Below are positions 11,968 through 24,510 of a stretch of DNA of 64,000 nt, piece by piece (the stretch's first letter is position 1; every line of letters starts with the position of its first letter). Position numbers and translations under genes: made by a program. The notes beneath the pieces are model-generated. The model searched no databases. It was not told the DNA's origin and was given only the letters and a program-made list of their open reading frames with translations. The stretch comes from Timema cristinae (taxonomy: Eukaryota; Arthropoda; Insecta; Phasmatodea; Timematidae): NCBI GenBank assembly GCA_039000515.1, contig JBCFYV010000012.1, forward strand, positions 8,863,486 to 8,927,485, read 5' to 3'.

Positions 11968-12582
11968 ATGTTCAGGTTCACCAACAATGGCAAGCCACAG
12001 AACACATGACTTGGCGTATGACTATATCATAATGAAGCTAGCGACTTTTTACAGACCCGCTAACATAGTCATGTGTACTGAGCCACCAGTCTTATCTTTT
12101 TTAGTTTGTAGGGTGATTTCTCACTCTCACTCTCACTCTATGAAAATGAACTTATGTTTCCTCTAAACTCTATCTTCCTCATTACTACCTCATTAGTGAA
12201 AGTAAGCGGATGGTCCACAAGTAGTGAACACATAGAAAGATGTTAGTAAATTCTTAACTACACTTTGCTGTGCACTATTTAACTCTACTTTCCGTTAGAT
12301 GTCCATTATGGATATAGATAATTCTTCCACAGAATTGGTTTTAAAAGAATTCTCACTCCCCGCAAGTAGAGCACGCGCAGTAGCAGGGCAACATGTCACT
12401 TTAATAACTTAAAATAAAATCTCTTGTACATTTCTCCATCCCCTCCCTCAAATCGTGCCCCTACTAGCGCCGTGATTTGACCTGGCGAGGCCAAGCGGGC
12501 TGACGTCGTGCCACTCATCTGTGATCCTCAGTCCCGACTAGTACCCACAAACACCCTCACGAAGATACCGCTAACCTGGAGC

Positions 12583-12792
12583 ATGGGAGCGACGGTGAAG
12601 AGCGACTCCACCGGGGAGGCGCGGTCTTGCGGGGTGGTGGCGTCGACGCCATTGTGCGTGCTGGTACTCCTGGTGGTGCAGCTGGTGCGTCCAGCAGCTC
12701 TCACACCGCCAGACTCACCTTCGGGACCACTTTTGGAACCAACGTTCAGAACGTTCAGCTGAATAGGACCCAGACCCCACCTCCACCGCAAG
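12583..12792 (+). CDS. Candidate first coding exon of a secreted EB/EGF-like protein, frame conflict
   Basis: The exon lies in a GC-rich island. An ATG at 12583 in good context (A at -3, G at +4) opens a frame with a hydrophobic core, LCVLVLLVVQLV, followed by RPAA, which looks like a signal peptide. It suits the cysteine-rich ectodomain and hydrophobic tail encoded downstream. A strong donor G|GTGAGTG follows 12792. The ATG frame, however, meets TGA at 12760-12762. The frame that reaches the donor open is one base back (third position); it ends with an NRT sequon and TPPPPQ and leaves phase 1, matching the next exon. The ATG frame therefore needs one missing base between about 12690 and 12760. 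Alternatively the exon is internal, from an acceptor at 12530-12531 (CCTCAG), which also gives phase 1, and the true start lies further upstream. Confidence 0.45.
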
Positions 12793-12950
12793 GTGAGTGA
12801 ACCGGGCCCCCCTGACGACTGAATATTACGTCCGGGAACAAATCTAGTGACCGGCCACGAATAAGAGTATCTTTGGCTCTAGTTTGGTCAGGCTATTTTC
12901 ACTTCTGCTCCAGTGCTAATAACTGCTATCAGCAGCCATAGTTGTTTCTT

Positions 12951-13215
12951 AGCACCGCGTCTTACCACCCGTTCGGGTTGTACGCTTATGTACTAATTAC
13001 TCTAATTGTTATAGGGATGATGAAAGTTATATTTAGAGGATGTGTACCCGTATTTACGAGGAGGGAGAAGGAACAACCATTTTGCAGAAAACCATCCTAC
13101 TAACCAGCCTACATTTGACCGAGATTAGAACCTTGATCTCCCAGTCATCGGAATTCTAGTCTACTGTGATAATAACATCTTAGACTATGCAGCCACTGAA
13201 GCTAGTAGCGGTCTT
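12951..13215 (-). mobile_element. tRNA-derived SINE, near-full copy
   Basis: The reverse complement of the family is readable end to end: GCACCGCGTCTTACCACCCG at the tail side, TACCCGTATTTACGAGG in the body, AACCATTTTGCAG, then CCGAGATTAGAACCTTGATC as the B-box region and a tRNA-like head to about 13215. It lies in the first intron of the predicted gene. Confidence 0.75.
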
Positions 13216-13319
13216 AGTTTAATGACACCAGTATGGTTAGCATGTGCTAGTGGGCTTGTTTTTGATACGAGAGGTCAGGCTCGATTCTGGTGTATGTTAT
13301 TTTTCAATTTTTTGTCACC

Positions 13320-13560
13320 AAGTTTCATTACTCGTTCGAGCTATAGGCATATTATATATTAATTACTCTAGTGGTGTAATGGATGATAACGGTAGAGTTC
13401 AGAGTAGATTTATCAAAATTTGCGTGGAGAAATAGTGAGAGAATATTCACAACAAACTACCTTCATTGAACCCCACCAGTATTCTAGCCCAGAATATCAT
13501 CGGCAGCGCAGTTTGTTACTAAAGTTACATACTATGCTATCCAACCACTGAATCTCACTC
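13320..13560 (-). mobile_element. Diverged SINE
   Basis: TTACTCGTTCGAGCTATAGGC, TATTAATTACTCTAGTGG and a worn head region (CCACCAGTATTCTAGCC) follow SINE order on the minus strand. It is older than its neighbour at 12951. Confidence 0.55.
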
Positions 13561-13849
13561 TAATGGATCCAACACATTTATTTATACAGGGAAATGCTTA
13601 TGTATTTCCTTAAAATTCACCCTTCTCAGCTCGCATAGCTTAGATTAAACGCTAAATCAACAAACCTATTGAGGCAGGATTAAGGGGGTTAGTGTTATGT
13701 TAAGTGAGTAACATACATGAGGGTTGAAAGCCCATAATTTGAGATAAAATAATTCCTTTGAAGCAACTCGTTGGTGGTAAACCGGATTGTCATATCAGAT
13801 TTATTCACCTAATACGTGTCATTACTAGTTTATTTCAATATTACTCATT

Positions 13850-14068
13850 TAGGTGGACACGTGGACTAAACGTCAGGGTAGTCTAGTCTGGATTGCCAGT
13901 GACGTGGAGCGAGGTTTGAATCCTAGCCAGGTGTATCGATTTATTTTTTTCCTAAATGATGTCACATTCTTCTTCCACGAAAATGAGAGTACACTTTCTC
14001 TTAAATGTCACCTTTAACATTAGTGTAGTTAAGATATGTTTAACCCGGACGAGTGGGTGGATAAAACA
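13850..14068 (+). mobile_element. Diverged SINE
   Basis: A B-box-like GAGGTTTGAATCCTAGCCAGG is followed by TTTTTCCTAAATGAT, CCACGAAAATGAGAGTACAC and AACCCGGACGAGTGGG, the plus-strand SINE order with many substitutions. Confidence 0.6.
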
Positions 14069-14660
14069 AAAAATTGTACACCTATTGTATTGTTTATCCA
14101 ACTTTTCTTTCATATCTTCTTGTTAACTAAAACATAAAATAAATAATGCTAGCATCTCTATGCAAAATGTTGAACTCATTTTTTTTAGCAAAATTAACTA
14201 ACTAAAGATACTTTTGTACACGCCATACAATAAAAGGCACAACATATTAGGGGAAATATTTGTTTACTTTATTTTGGTGGATGTAGACTTGTTTTATTAA
14301 TATGAAATATTGAAAATACCATCCAACATTCAAGTTTCCTTTTATTCTTTACAAATAAAACCAAATCAACTTTATGTTATTGCTAGTGATATTAATGTCT
14401 CGATCTTTTGTAGTACTCGATAATTTTTGTTCTTCAGTGTAAAATAGCTCAATCTGTTCGAATAAGACCGAAATGATTTTCCGAAAATAAGTTAACACCC
14501 CCAAACACTCCCCCATTCCCCCCCTAAAAAAAGTAATTCAATTTTTGTTAGGTCAATAAGTTGTTAACGTAAATATATTTTAGAAATTGAAAATCAAAAT
14601 ATTTTACTCGTAATCCAGTTTTTAAACAAATTTCTGGATACAAAAGGTGTTAAACATTTG

Positions 14661-14780
14661 ATAGTCGTGGCGATAGTTGAGATAGTCGAGGTTCTTACCT
14701 TCTGAAGTTTATCAACCATCCCTAGCAGACTTTGGGGGTCAAATCTCCCGAAATGGCTCGAGTTTCATTATTTTTCACGT
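14661..14780 (-). other. Possible minus-strand coding fragment
   Basis: One minus-strand frame reads HFGRFDPQSLLGMVDKLQK without a stop and reaches CAGAAG|GTAAGAAC, a near-consensus donor; the frame also stays open past it. No domain is recognised. It could be an exon of an unknown antisense gene or a transposon scrap. Length and isolation make chance plausible. Confidence 0.2.
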
Positions 14781-14934
14781 GGCGTGTAAGCAGGGAAGGC
14801 GTGAGTTATTTTAAATTAACAATAAGATGGTTCCCGGTTGCTAGTAATGTTTCTTGAATAAAATTACTTTCAAGGCAAACTCTAATTTACCCAATTGGAC
14901 AACTCTAATTTGGTAGTATTCTAATTTCTACTCG

Positions 14935-15135
14935 TATCGGTGGTCACATTATTTAAGTAATTGGTATCTCAATAGAGTGGCTTGCCGGTGATGCATAGGT
15001 CAAGATTCGAATCCTGGCTGGGCGTATTGAGGGTGGTTTTCCAAATGTTATTTATCACTGCGTTCTTATAACCCTTCTTATCCCTACTAATTAAATTAAA
15101 ACGTTACTCCCCAAGTTGTTGAGTAAAATAATTAA
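14935..15135 (+). mobile_element. Diverged SINE
   Basis: CAAGATTCGAATCCTGGCTGGG is a good B box, preceded by GATGCATAGG and followed by GAGGGTGGTTTTCCAAATG and CTACTAATTAAATTAAA. The A-box end is worn. Confidence 0.6.
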
Positions 15136-15373
15136 TCAAAACATTTTGTTTCTCTTAATATTATAGTGTACTAGTTTAAAGAACATTATTCACGTTATTT
15201 TTTATATTCATAAAAAATGTTCAAATGATAGCTACAAATATATTTCTTTAGGAAATAAAATGTTTGCTCCCAACCACATTATAAATCCGATTAAAATAAG
15301 TTAACAGAGTAGTGAATATACAGATTATTTGAATTTATGATAGTTTTTAGTTACTTTGTGTTTATAAAGATGT

Positions 15374-15390
15374 GGGGGGGGGGGGGGGGG
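15374..15390. repeat. G homopolymer run
   Basis: About 17 consecutive G on the plus strand inside an AT-rich intron. Similar C or G runs occur near 22487, 38420, 63230, 63321 and 63813. Confidence 0.9.
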
Positions 15391-17700
15391 TGACAAGGTG
15401 GTTCAAGTTTCACCAGGCAGTCTCACACTTTTCCCTTGCGCTATCGCTTATAGTCGTAAAAGGTCAACGTCTAATTTCCAAGTTAGTATGCAATCATCTT
15501 TAAACTTAATCAAATATAACGTAAAATTATAAACTAGTGATGGTTAGAAAAGCTTGTTTAAAATGTTTTCTTGAATCCAATTTTAAATTAGGTAAAGTTT
15601 AATTTTTTAATTGTTTTTGTTCCCAATTAAATAATGAGCATTAAACTGTGAACTTTTGAAAAAGCAAGATTATTTTATTTTACGACTTTGTGACTTAATG
15701 TCTTAGTTCACAGTAGTCGATGGAAGAAATATTTCTTACTGGGAAATAAGTTTTTATTAACTATCTTTGAAACAAAATTATTGTAATTCAATCCAATCAT
15801 TTATAAAAATATGTACTATTTTTTAAAGTCAAAAACCAAAATAATGAAATTTATTTATTTTACCATATCTACAAATAACTCCTGTTAAAATAACTCCCCT
15901 GAACATGTATGGTGTATAACTTGTTTATTTACGTCATGGAGATAAGTTGTACTCCATTTAGGAATTTATTTTGTTTATCGATTTTTATAAGCATAGATTT
16001 CAACAAACTCCCTACGTTATGTTTATTACCTAAATGTTTTAAACTATACATGTGTAGAGAACGTTTTTAAATAACTATTTAATTTGGAAATTTTATTTTA
16101 TTTATTATGAATTAGTACATAGAATTATTCAATAGTGGGCTGAATTAAAATACATTTCCAAATTTGTTTTTACAAAGAACGATATATATTTGTGCCTAGT
16201 CAAAAAACTTTAGTGCCGTCAATGTTCTTTGTGTGTAAATATGTGTCTATTTGGTTTTGGCTAAAATCATGCTTGTTCAATTAACAATAATAATTTAAAA
16301 AATTTTTCTTATTTCTTATTTTAGATAGGTGTCTGCTAACACAATGTATACAACTTAATTGTGCATAGTGATATTTATGAAATAGGCCTAATATGCAACT
16401 AAGTCTATATCTTTCTGTAGATTTTGCTGCTACCTACTTCTTTCTTATGTAAATAACTATGTAATTTTTGTTTTATAAATTATTACACTAAATATTTGTT
16501 GACTATAATGAGTGTAGCAGTTCTGTGTGCATGAATTATTACACAGTATTTTGAGAGAGTAAAATGTAATATTCAACCTGCACTAATTCATTGTGAATAA
16601 AAAAAAAAGGGCTCTTTATAACAAAGCCAGTGAGTAAATGCACCAATTACACCGTAGTTTAACAAGCTTAACCTACAAAATATGCTACTTTATAAGTATA
16701 AGAAAAACAAAAGCTTTGCACGTATGAAAATTAATTATATTGGCATTAATTGTAGATTTTTAAACTGTATCTTCTTATGTGTTTAACTACATACATAAAT
16801 TTAAAAAATTGTTGTTAGTGATTTTTCGCAAATTTAATCTCAGCATAAAGTTAATCATTTCTACATGAATGGCGGGAAATATTTAAAATCCTAATATAGC
16901 AAATAATAGCTTAGCAACACATTAATAATTGCAAACTTATGTTAATTGTAAGTAGAATGAAAATTTAGCTAAACTAGCACTTTACATAACTTTTATAAAT
17001 TTCATAAATATATATACAAAAATCGGTAAATTAACCAAAATATTATGAAATTACAAGCTAGCAATAGTAAATAATAAAAGTCAAATAGGTTATCAAACTA
17101 CTAATTGGAAAATTTAAAACATAGATCTTGTTCTTTAAAATGTGTTAATTAATTTATTTGTTAATTGTGTTTTTTAGCGTAATTTATTTAGACGGAAGAA
17201 AGCAACGCTATACAATTAAGAATATATTAAAGGCGTCATAAAACTGCACGTAGCAAAGTTAAGAATTTGGTTTATGTATAATACCAATGTTAGGTGATAA
17301 TTTAAAAATATTGCTATTTTTTTAAAAAAATAAGCATAATGTAGTTTCAAAGTTTTATTTTAACTTCTTGTTCATATTTTATTTTAAAAATAAATTATAA
17401 GTAGCAAAATTAAAGGAAAAATATTCTTTGTTTGTCTTGTGTTGTTTTTAAAAAGTGAAATTGTTTTAAAAACTTCGTTTTCAAATATAGACTTATAAAA
17501 TTTATAATTTTTAAAGTTTGTTTGTATATCAAATATTAAAATTCATTATAAAGAGTTTATTTAATGATCCTAAAAATTATGAAACGCTAAATTAAGTTAA
17601 TGCAAACTTTATTTTTATTTTAGTTTTGGGACATTTTTGAAGTGTTCTTTTGAAGGCAAATTAGATTAAGGTTTTTGTAACAAATGTTGAATCTTATTAG
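15391..17700. other. AT-rich intron without recognised elements
   Basis: Long AT-rich sequence with no open frame, RNA motif or repeat that I can place. It is consistent with unique intron sequence between exons 1 and 2 of the predicted gene. Confidence 0.5.
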
Positions 17701-17796
17701 TGCTAGGGGAACCGAATGGACCTCGTTCTGCCAGATTAACAACATTCGGAGTCACAAACCCGAAACCGCAGAATAATTCCAACAGCCGTCCTGCGG
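17701..17796 (+). CDS. Candidate exon 2, linker of the EB/EGF-like protein
   Basis: This is a GC-rich island inside very AT-rich intron. A T-rich tract ends in TTATTAG at 17700, and a strong donor GCGG|GTAAGA follows 17796. The frame is open for 32 codons, begins after one borrowed base and ends with one base over (phase 1 at both sides), as in the other exons of this gene. The peptide includes NGPRSARLTTFGVTNPKPQ and an NNS sequon, is hydrophilic and probably disordered. Joined to the previous exon it would begin with Val (G+TG). A second acceptor at 17705-17706 would shorten it by two codons without changing phase. No domain is recognised. Support comes from composition, splice sites and phase only. 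Confidence 0.5.
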
Positions 17797-18124
17797 GTAA
17801 GATGGGTTACATTGTGAATGTTAGACGTGGTATTGAGCATTCTGGTTTTCCTTAACGACTGGGAGAATCTGGTAATATACTAAAGTAAAACACCTAATAA
17901 AAGGTAATATTAATATTTTTAATATAATTTAAGAGGCAAAATGTTATTATACAATTGTATGGCTATAGTTGGTTCAAAGTGACTTTGAGCTTTTTGTACA
18001 GATGAAAAAATATTAAACACAATGTCCATATTAATTTGTCTCACAAATAGTAAACACTATCCATGCCTAAATACAAAACTATTTTTCAATTATATTTTTG
18101 ACCTTCGGAAAAATCCTCATTAGT

Positions 18125-18290
18125 TGTCAGATAGGCTAGTAAAAGTTTATACTTCTGGTGATAAGGAGTTCAAGTTTCAATTCTTGGTGGGTTGCACTTT
18201 AGTGCACATGTGATTTATTATTGTGGTGTTCGCATCCATGCTAATGATGGTGCATTTCCTTTAACTTCCCTGTTCATTACAAGATATTAA
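18125..18290 (+). mobile_element. Weak SINE remnant
   Basis: GGAGTTCAAGTTTCAATTCTTGG resembles the B box, followed by GTTCGCATCCATGC and CATTTCCTTTAACTTCCC in SINE order. It is strongly diverged and the class call is tentative. Confidence 0.35.
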
Positions 18291-21200
18291 AATGGTAAAT
18301 AGCCTAGCTGTTAAACCTTAATGATTTTTTTAAATGACAGAAAAAGTTCAATATACCATGGATCAACTATATCCATTACGTAGCGTGCGTTGGGCAAATT
18401 TGCTTGATTTCACTCAAAATTTTATTTTGAAGAGCGTAGTTAATATTTAATTTAAAACTCAAAGAATTTGTTTCATTTTAAGTAAATATACATATTAATT
18501 TGTATATAAACTAATTTTAACTGCCATATTAGCAGTGTGTTCATATAAAACTATTATAGAGACTATACAATGCATATGGAATATAGTGAGAAAATAAGAA
18601 ATATTGTTTAATTAAGTATAATTATTATCAGGGGTGTTAAGTTTCACATTTGTATTAATATGATTAGCTACTCCAACTACCACGAATATTACATTTCACA
18701 CTCTCCTAATAAAAATATAACATATTTCTTAAATGATAAAATATTAGATATAATAATTGGTATAATTACTTTAAAAATATTATGTTAATGTGATTTTAAG
18801 TAAAAAAATATTTATTAGAGTTTTGGGATAACTTATCGTAGTTAGAGTGGCTAAATATTTTTGTTTTTTGTAAGTATGTATTTTGTAAAAATAATTATCA
18901 TTTTGAGATGACAGTTTTATTCCAACATAGCCTACTACATGTTTTCTGATATCTTATTTTATATGGCGGTATAGAATGTTTTGTCATAATATAAATTAAA
19001 GAAATATTCCAGATTCTCTTATATTGATGTTTTATACTAAGCTATGTTTTTAAAATTATAAATGTTTGCTTTCAATGTGTGGCTGCAACGCTGTTTCCTC
19101 CATAAAGAAGTGATTGAATTAAGATCTTGCGTCTAAGATATCTACGTAAAACTATTATGTTTGTTTTACATGTAGAATAAATAACGTAACTTTGGGATTT
19201 TAAGTTTTTTTTGTAGCTTTTTTAGTAGGATTTACTTTAGCATTAAAATAGCTAGACGTAGAAATATATTGCTGTAGCCATACCGTATTAAGTAGTACAT
19301 ATATATAAAGACAAACTATCAAGTATATTTTCCTTGGAATATAAAAGAATGACTTCTAACGTGTAAACATCACATCATCTATAAAAAAAATACAAATTAC
19401 GTATGTTGTAAATATATATATATATACATCTTTATAATTATAATACGCATAGGTTAGGCTTGCATTCATCGAAACATAAACTTGTTTTTAAATGTTAACA
19501 GTGTTGCCCAAAATAATTATTTTATAGCTAATTTCACTTGAAAAAAATTGAGATCCTATTTAAATGCCGGGAATAACTTTTTTTTTACTACTCCAAGGAA
19601 AAATATTTCCTGGTTTCCAAACATAGTACTAAACAAAACAAATTATGTTCAGGTTAACAAAATATCACTTTTACAAGTGGCTATTTCTGGTGTGAAAAAA
19701 AACGTAACCAGCATTAACACAACTCTATCAAAATCTGAGACGTTTAGCTATCCTCTGATTTATTTGGATAACTACATTACATGGATACGCACTATTAACA
19801 TTACCTGGTTTACTATAAAAGTTCAACTTTTATAACTACTTTAATAAATAGTATCCACTTTTAGATTATTGTATATTAAATTATAGTAACTAAATATTGA
19901 GTGTACCTTAATTAGCATAAATCAGTTTATAGGTAATAAAAAACGTAAGTATTTATCTCCCTGTTGACATTGGATATCTTTAGAGCACAATATCAGTTTG
20001 CGTGTTGTTACCAAGGAAACCAGGATTGATGACACTGTACAAGTAAATTGTTCCTCCTCTGTCCCCCTTCACTCATTATCCATTTTGCCAAAATCACATA
20101 CAATAATGTAGAGAGCTAGTGTGTGTATGAGTTTGATTCAAAATATCAGGTAACAATTTACTAGTACAGTCCTAACAAAGCCTGGCTTGCTCTGGCAACA
20201 GGCCGCAAGCCACCACTGTGATACAATAATTATGTAACTTATAATACAATATTAAACAACAGTTAGTTCAAATATAGCAAACTAATTTTTTAAGCTTTCA
20301 ATTCTATTTTTAATTATCACTGCCCTTATTCCTATAATTTAGGCAACACAAGTTCAATATACAATTATATAGATGACCTTGATTTCAACCAACCTCCCAG
20401 GTCAGACAGCATCGAACCAACTGCAGAGTAGATAAATGATTTTTTTTTTGTGTTCTCGACAAAACTTCTGTGACATTTCAAGGGATACCAGGCAGTTACA
20501 GGCACCGACTTTTTATGTTTTGTATAAAATACCAACCTTTTTATTCTTCTCATAACATTTTTTTTTTATTTTATGTCGTTTTTATCTAAACTAAATAACA
20601 CTATGCCAATTAGATCTATCAAAATATTATATTTATATATAAATATAAAACATTTTTAGTTTCAAAACTCAAATACTATTCCACCTGATACATATAAAAA
20701 TATTATAATATTTACGAACAATTTATGATTTAAATATTTATAATAAATATTTATTCATCCCTTTGATGTAGATTAAAAATAGAAATACATTCTTGTTGTG
20801 TTGGTATTTTTTAGGATATCAACAAAGTTTGTGAAGATAAGTGTTAGCATGAACCAGCAGTTTGAGCAGTTCTTCTCACAGTTAGCTAGCACCAAAATTA
20901 AATCAAATTAGAACGTTCAACATCCAGCAGCCTACTTTTTGATAGTTCCTTATTGAACAATCCTCAACTATGGCAATCACAAACCAATCATGGTAATTAA
21001 TAAATTAAATATGTGAGACAAACAACAAACGCAATTCATAACCATGCTATCTTTGCCTAAGCACGTACAGTACATAATATAATGTAAATGAACTAATATA
21101 GTTTGTTACTAAATATGTTGGAAAAAAGAACAATAATCCACTAGAGAACATATATAAATAATGTAAGGCCCCCCCCCCCTACTCTTTAAAGAATCATTTT

Positions 21201-22180
21201 TAATGATAATCAGGATTTTATATCCTTGTTCTTATTCATGTGTTGATGTTGCATCATTTATGCATGAGGTGGGATTCTTACAGATAATACTTCAAATCCT
21301 ACAACTAGCAAAAACATTTTCACCGAAAAAGGCGAGATTTAAAGAGCCAGTGGATTTCATACTTATAGCATGTATAGCATCTATACGTGATATATTATAA
21401 CAATACCTTTCCACAAAATAAACATGAACTTGTGCCCAAAACGTTAAAAGTTGGATTTTCTCATAATTTTATTTTGTTTTTAATTTGACTTGTGTTGATA
21501 TTTTGCTAAAGACGGTATAAAGCTTTTTATATGTATTTGTTTTGTTTTAATAATGTTGGTCATCCTTTTTGAGGAAGCTATGGTGTTTCATCATGGAGTG
21601 TATTCAGGGTAGGTAGATTATATTTAAACTGTAAATGTGATATGTCTACTTCACTCGGTCGCCTTTTGACCAATCCTACATAAGCTTTGCTCAACATACC
21701 TTTAATGGGAATGTATTTGCGTTTATACCTGGTCAATGAGTGTTGATAACAATTCATAAGTACAGTTTAAACTAACGCTGCTTACCCTGGCAACACTCCA
21801 CGTGACGCCACCTCTGTTAGAAGAATGTGGTGGTTCTGTAAATACACAACTGGTTGAGGTAGGACGCTGTTCCCTTGACACGCCAGTAAAATATGGGACT
21901 CACCGGACTAGACGGAGTAGACACATGCAAAGTGTATGCTGCACATAATATATTGAATATTCAATGTACTTGTATAGTAGTTAATATGGAAATAAACCAA
22001 ACAACACACGCAGCGTGGCAGATTTTGTCAACCGCTGCACGTCTAATGTGATTCGATAATATATTTTTTCTGACACTCAACGCTATAAAGACTACTCAGT
22101 TCCTGCGGTCGAAAATGTGAGCTCCTATTCACTTTTGCCTCTATATGTGACGACAAACTCCTAGTATTCCAGATATATTT
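18291..22180. other. AT-rich intron
   Basis: Mostly AT-rich single-copy-looking sequence. Open frames at 19548-19835 (plus) and 20365-20553 (minus) lack domains and splice context. A C run is present at about 21170. No gene is supported. Confidence 0.45.

Positions 22181-22183
<3 letters not shown>

Positions 22184-22228
<45 letters not shown>
22184..22228. repeat. (TTA)n microsatellite
   Basis: About 15 perfect TTA units. It may be the residual tail of a SINE, since the family ends in (ATT)n, but no SINE body abuts it directly. Confidence 0.9.
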
Positions 22229-22350
22229 TTGGGGTATTTGATGTGCATCTCTGAGGATACTGATATATCAGCACACAACTTACAAACTAGCTTAATTTTA
22301 GAGCCCGGTAAATCGATTGCGTTCAGAAAATATTTTTAAGACTTTTGTTT

Positions 22351-22608
22351 TAACACAGCGTCTTACTACCTACTAGGGTTATACGGCTATGTATTAATTA
22401 CACTAATATGTTAGGGGTCAGGAGGGTTTAGTTTAAAAGTGCAGCCGCATTTGCATGAAGATATAGTGGAAAACTCTTTAGGAAACCCCCCCCCCCCCCC
22501 CCGCTCAATATTCCCAACCAGGATTTAACCCCAATATTTCTAACTTTGGCAGTCTAGTTTAGAGCGAGAATAACGCCTTAGATATGCTGCCACCAAATCG
22601 GGTTGTTT
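22351..22608 (-). mobile_element. tRNA-derived SINE with C-run expansion
   Basis: Minus-strand SINE order: ACACAGCGTCTTACTACC, GGGTTATACGGCTATG, GCAGCCGCATTTGC, TAGTGGAAAACTC, then a run of about 16 C where other copies have a few, and CCAACCAGGATTTAACCCC at the B box. Confidence 0.7.
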
Positions 22609-22904
22609 TAAGATCATTAGGAGTGTAAGGAAGGTACTGAGTTATATCCTGCGACCACCATACGCCCCAAGGGAGGGGTACCGAGTTGCTGAATGCGTGA
22701 AGTCACGTCTCACTAATCTAATTTAATAGCCAGGATTATAAAAGTCAGTCAAGTATTTATAAAACATGCATACCAAGACACAGAAAAACCTTAAGTAGGT
22801 CTACATTTCCCATAAGAGCTAATGGATAAGTATCTCTCCGACTAAGAGACAAGGTGATACTAGGACACATAGAAGACCTCATTTGCCACGCAAGGTGGGC
22901 TGCA

Positions 22905-23090
22905 TCTTGCTCCCTCCACATACCGACCTCCGAGCTGTCACCACTACCCCCACCCTCCTACCACTTCAACCAGACTCACCTCAGCTGTCATCAACCTGTC
23001 AACCCTTATAAGCATTCTCACTATAACCAGACATCCCCTAGCTGTCAAACCTCAACATCCTTCTCTCCTTCCTCCTCCTGATTGGATCTG
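22905..23090. repeat. Pyrimidine-rich imperfect minisatellite
   Basis: The word AGCTGTCA recurs three times at about 50-60-bp spacing, each preceded by a CCGACCTCC/CAGACTCACCTC-like block. The open frames here on both strands are low-complexity products of the C/T bias. Confidence 0.4.
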
Positions 23091-23539
23091 TCAGCAAGCT
23101 GACGGCCTTCAACAAGACATGTCTGCCATGACGCCATCCTATACGTGACGCCCATAGCTATCTTTCTTCCTCTCTGTCGGGACCTGTTGATATGATACTC
23201 CTTTACCGGTTTTCCCCTTTTCTCTCTCTCTCTCTTCTTATACAGCTTATGCCGAAGGCTTTTTCTGACATCTAAAGTCTGTAACGTTAAATTATCTGAC
23301 ACATACTTTAAGAAAATGCTGGTGTAGAATCCACCCACTTATTTGCATTAAAGGTTTAGAGAAAGAATGGACTAATGACAAATTTAAAGGAAGGATAGAT
23401 TAACAACAATAATAGTATATAAATTTATACGATATTAACTACATCAATCCATCAATCATGAATTATGGACAGAGTCTAATCCGAGACAATTAACAAAAGC
23501 CTTATTTCCTTTTCATCTTAAGACTTTTTCAACAAGTTA

Positions 23540-24510
23540 AACGTCTTGATGCAATTGATTTCTTCAACTTATGAGTGTAGAACCCTCCCAGGATAGGTTT
23601 TTTCTTCAGACCTTCAAGCAAGAAATTTCTAATATTTGTCTTAATAACCTTTCGTATCTGGAACAATTCTGTAGACCAGTTCCACCGTATATCCCTTAGC
23701 TAAAACATACTTATGCTTGCTAATATGAACGATATCATCAACTTTGAGCAAAGTAATTGCTGGCTTGACCATTTTGGAACGGGCTTAAACTATTAAGAAA
23801 AGACTAATATCCTTGACGTCAGTAGGTCTCATGTTGATCGTTGAGTGAATTTTACGATTATATTAATCGAGTATTGAATCAATAATCCAGTGATACAATC
23901 TTTTAGAGAAGAATATTGTCTTCATCTTATTATTTAGAGCTCTATTAAATCGTTCTACGACGTTAGTTTGAACACTGCTGTGTGTAAAATAATGGTTAAT
24001 CCTTTTCTTTTTCATAAGAGCCTTAAAGTTGACATTATAAAATTCTGATCCTTATTTGTCTGATGATGACAAACTACGGAGAAGCCATTTGAAATTACCA
24101 GACGAAGGATGTGCAACATGGTCACGATAACGTTCTTTCCACTTTAAGTTTAATGGTACAGCTCAAGAACGTTTAAAATAAACATCGATGAGAGTAAGAA
24201 TATATTTGTATCCTTTATTCACTCTTGAATAAAGTATCATCTCAAACAGGTCAGCCTGAAGCAGTTCATTTAATTTTAGCACACTAACATGTAGTTTTGC
24301 AAAATGTGGTTGAACAGGTCAATGAAGCTCACGTGCGATCTCTTCCTCAACATACATGATTATTAGTTAATAGGTATGGAATAAATGACAGTCTATCCTA
24401 ATTCTTCAATGATCGAAATTATCTCATTCTGATGTAACGAATGTCCAGCTCTGAATGAAGCGTGCAAGAGACGTAACTGATCAACCAATTCGTTCGAAGT
24501 AGCCCATCAG
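23540..24510 (-). pseudogene. Polinton/Maverick-type integrase remnant
   Basis: Read on the minus strand from about 24505 to 23540, consecutive segments follow the order of the rve integrase found in Polinton-like (F54H12.3-type) elements. An LRLLHASFRAGHS segment near the start is followed by a LFEMI...NKGYKYILTLIDVYF segment with the first catalytic acidic region. Then come EFYNVNFKALMKKKRINHYF and QTNVVERFNRAL with the final catalytic Glu. The C-terminal NWSTELFQIRKV and GGFYTHKLKK segments follow. Several stops and frame changes separate these, so it is a dead copy. The family assignment rests on motif order I recognise, not on a search. It lies in the second intron of the predicted host gene, antisense to it. 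Confidence 0.75.

Noticed and set aside
12528..12791. 87-codon minus-strand open frame over the exon 1 region
   Set aside because: It is the reverse of a GC-rich stretch whose plus strand has the start context, signal-like peptide and splice donor; the minus frame has no domain or splice logic.
20365..20553. Minus-strand frame with VPVTAWYPLKCH, faintly like an insect odorant-receptor segment
   Set aside because: The likeness is a few residues, membrane segments are missing and no exons are visible around it.
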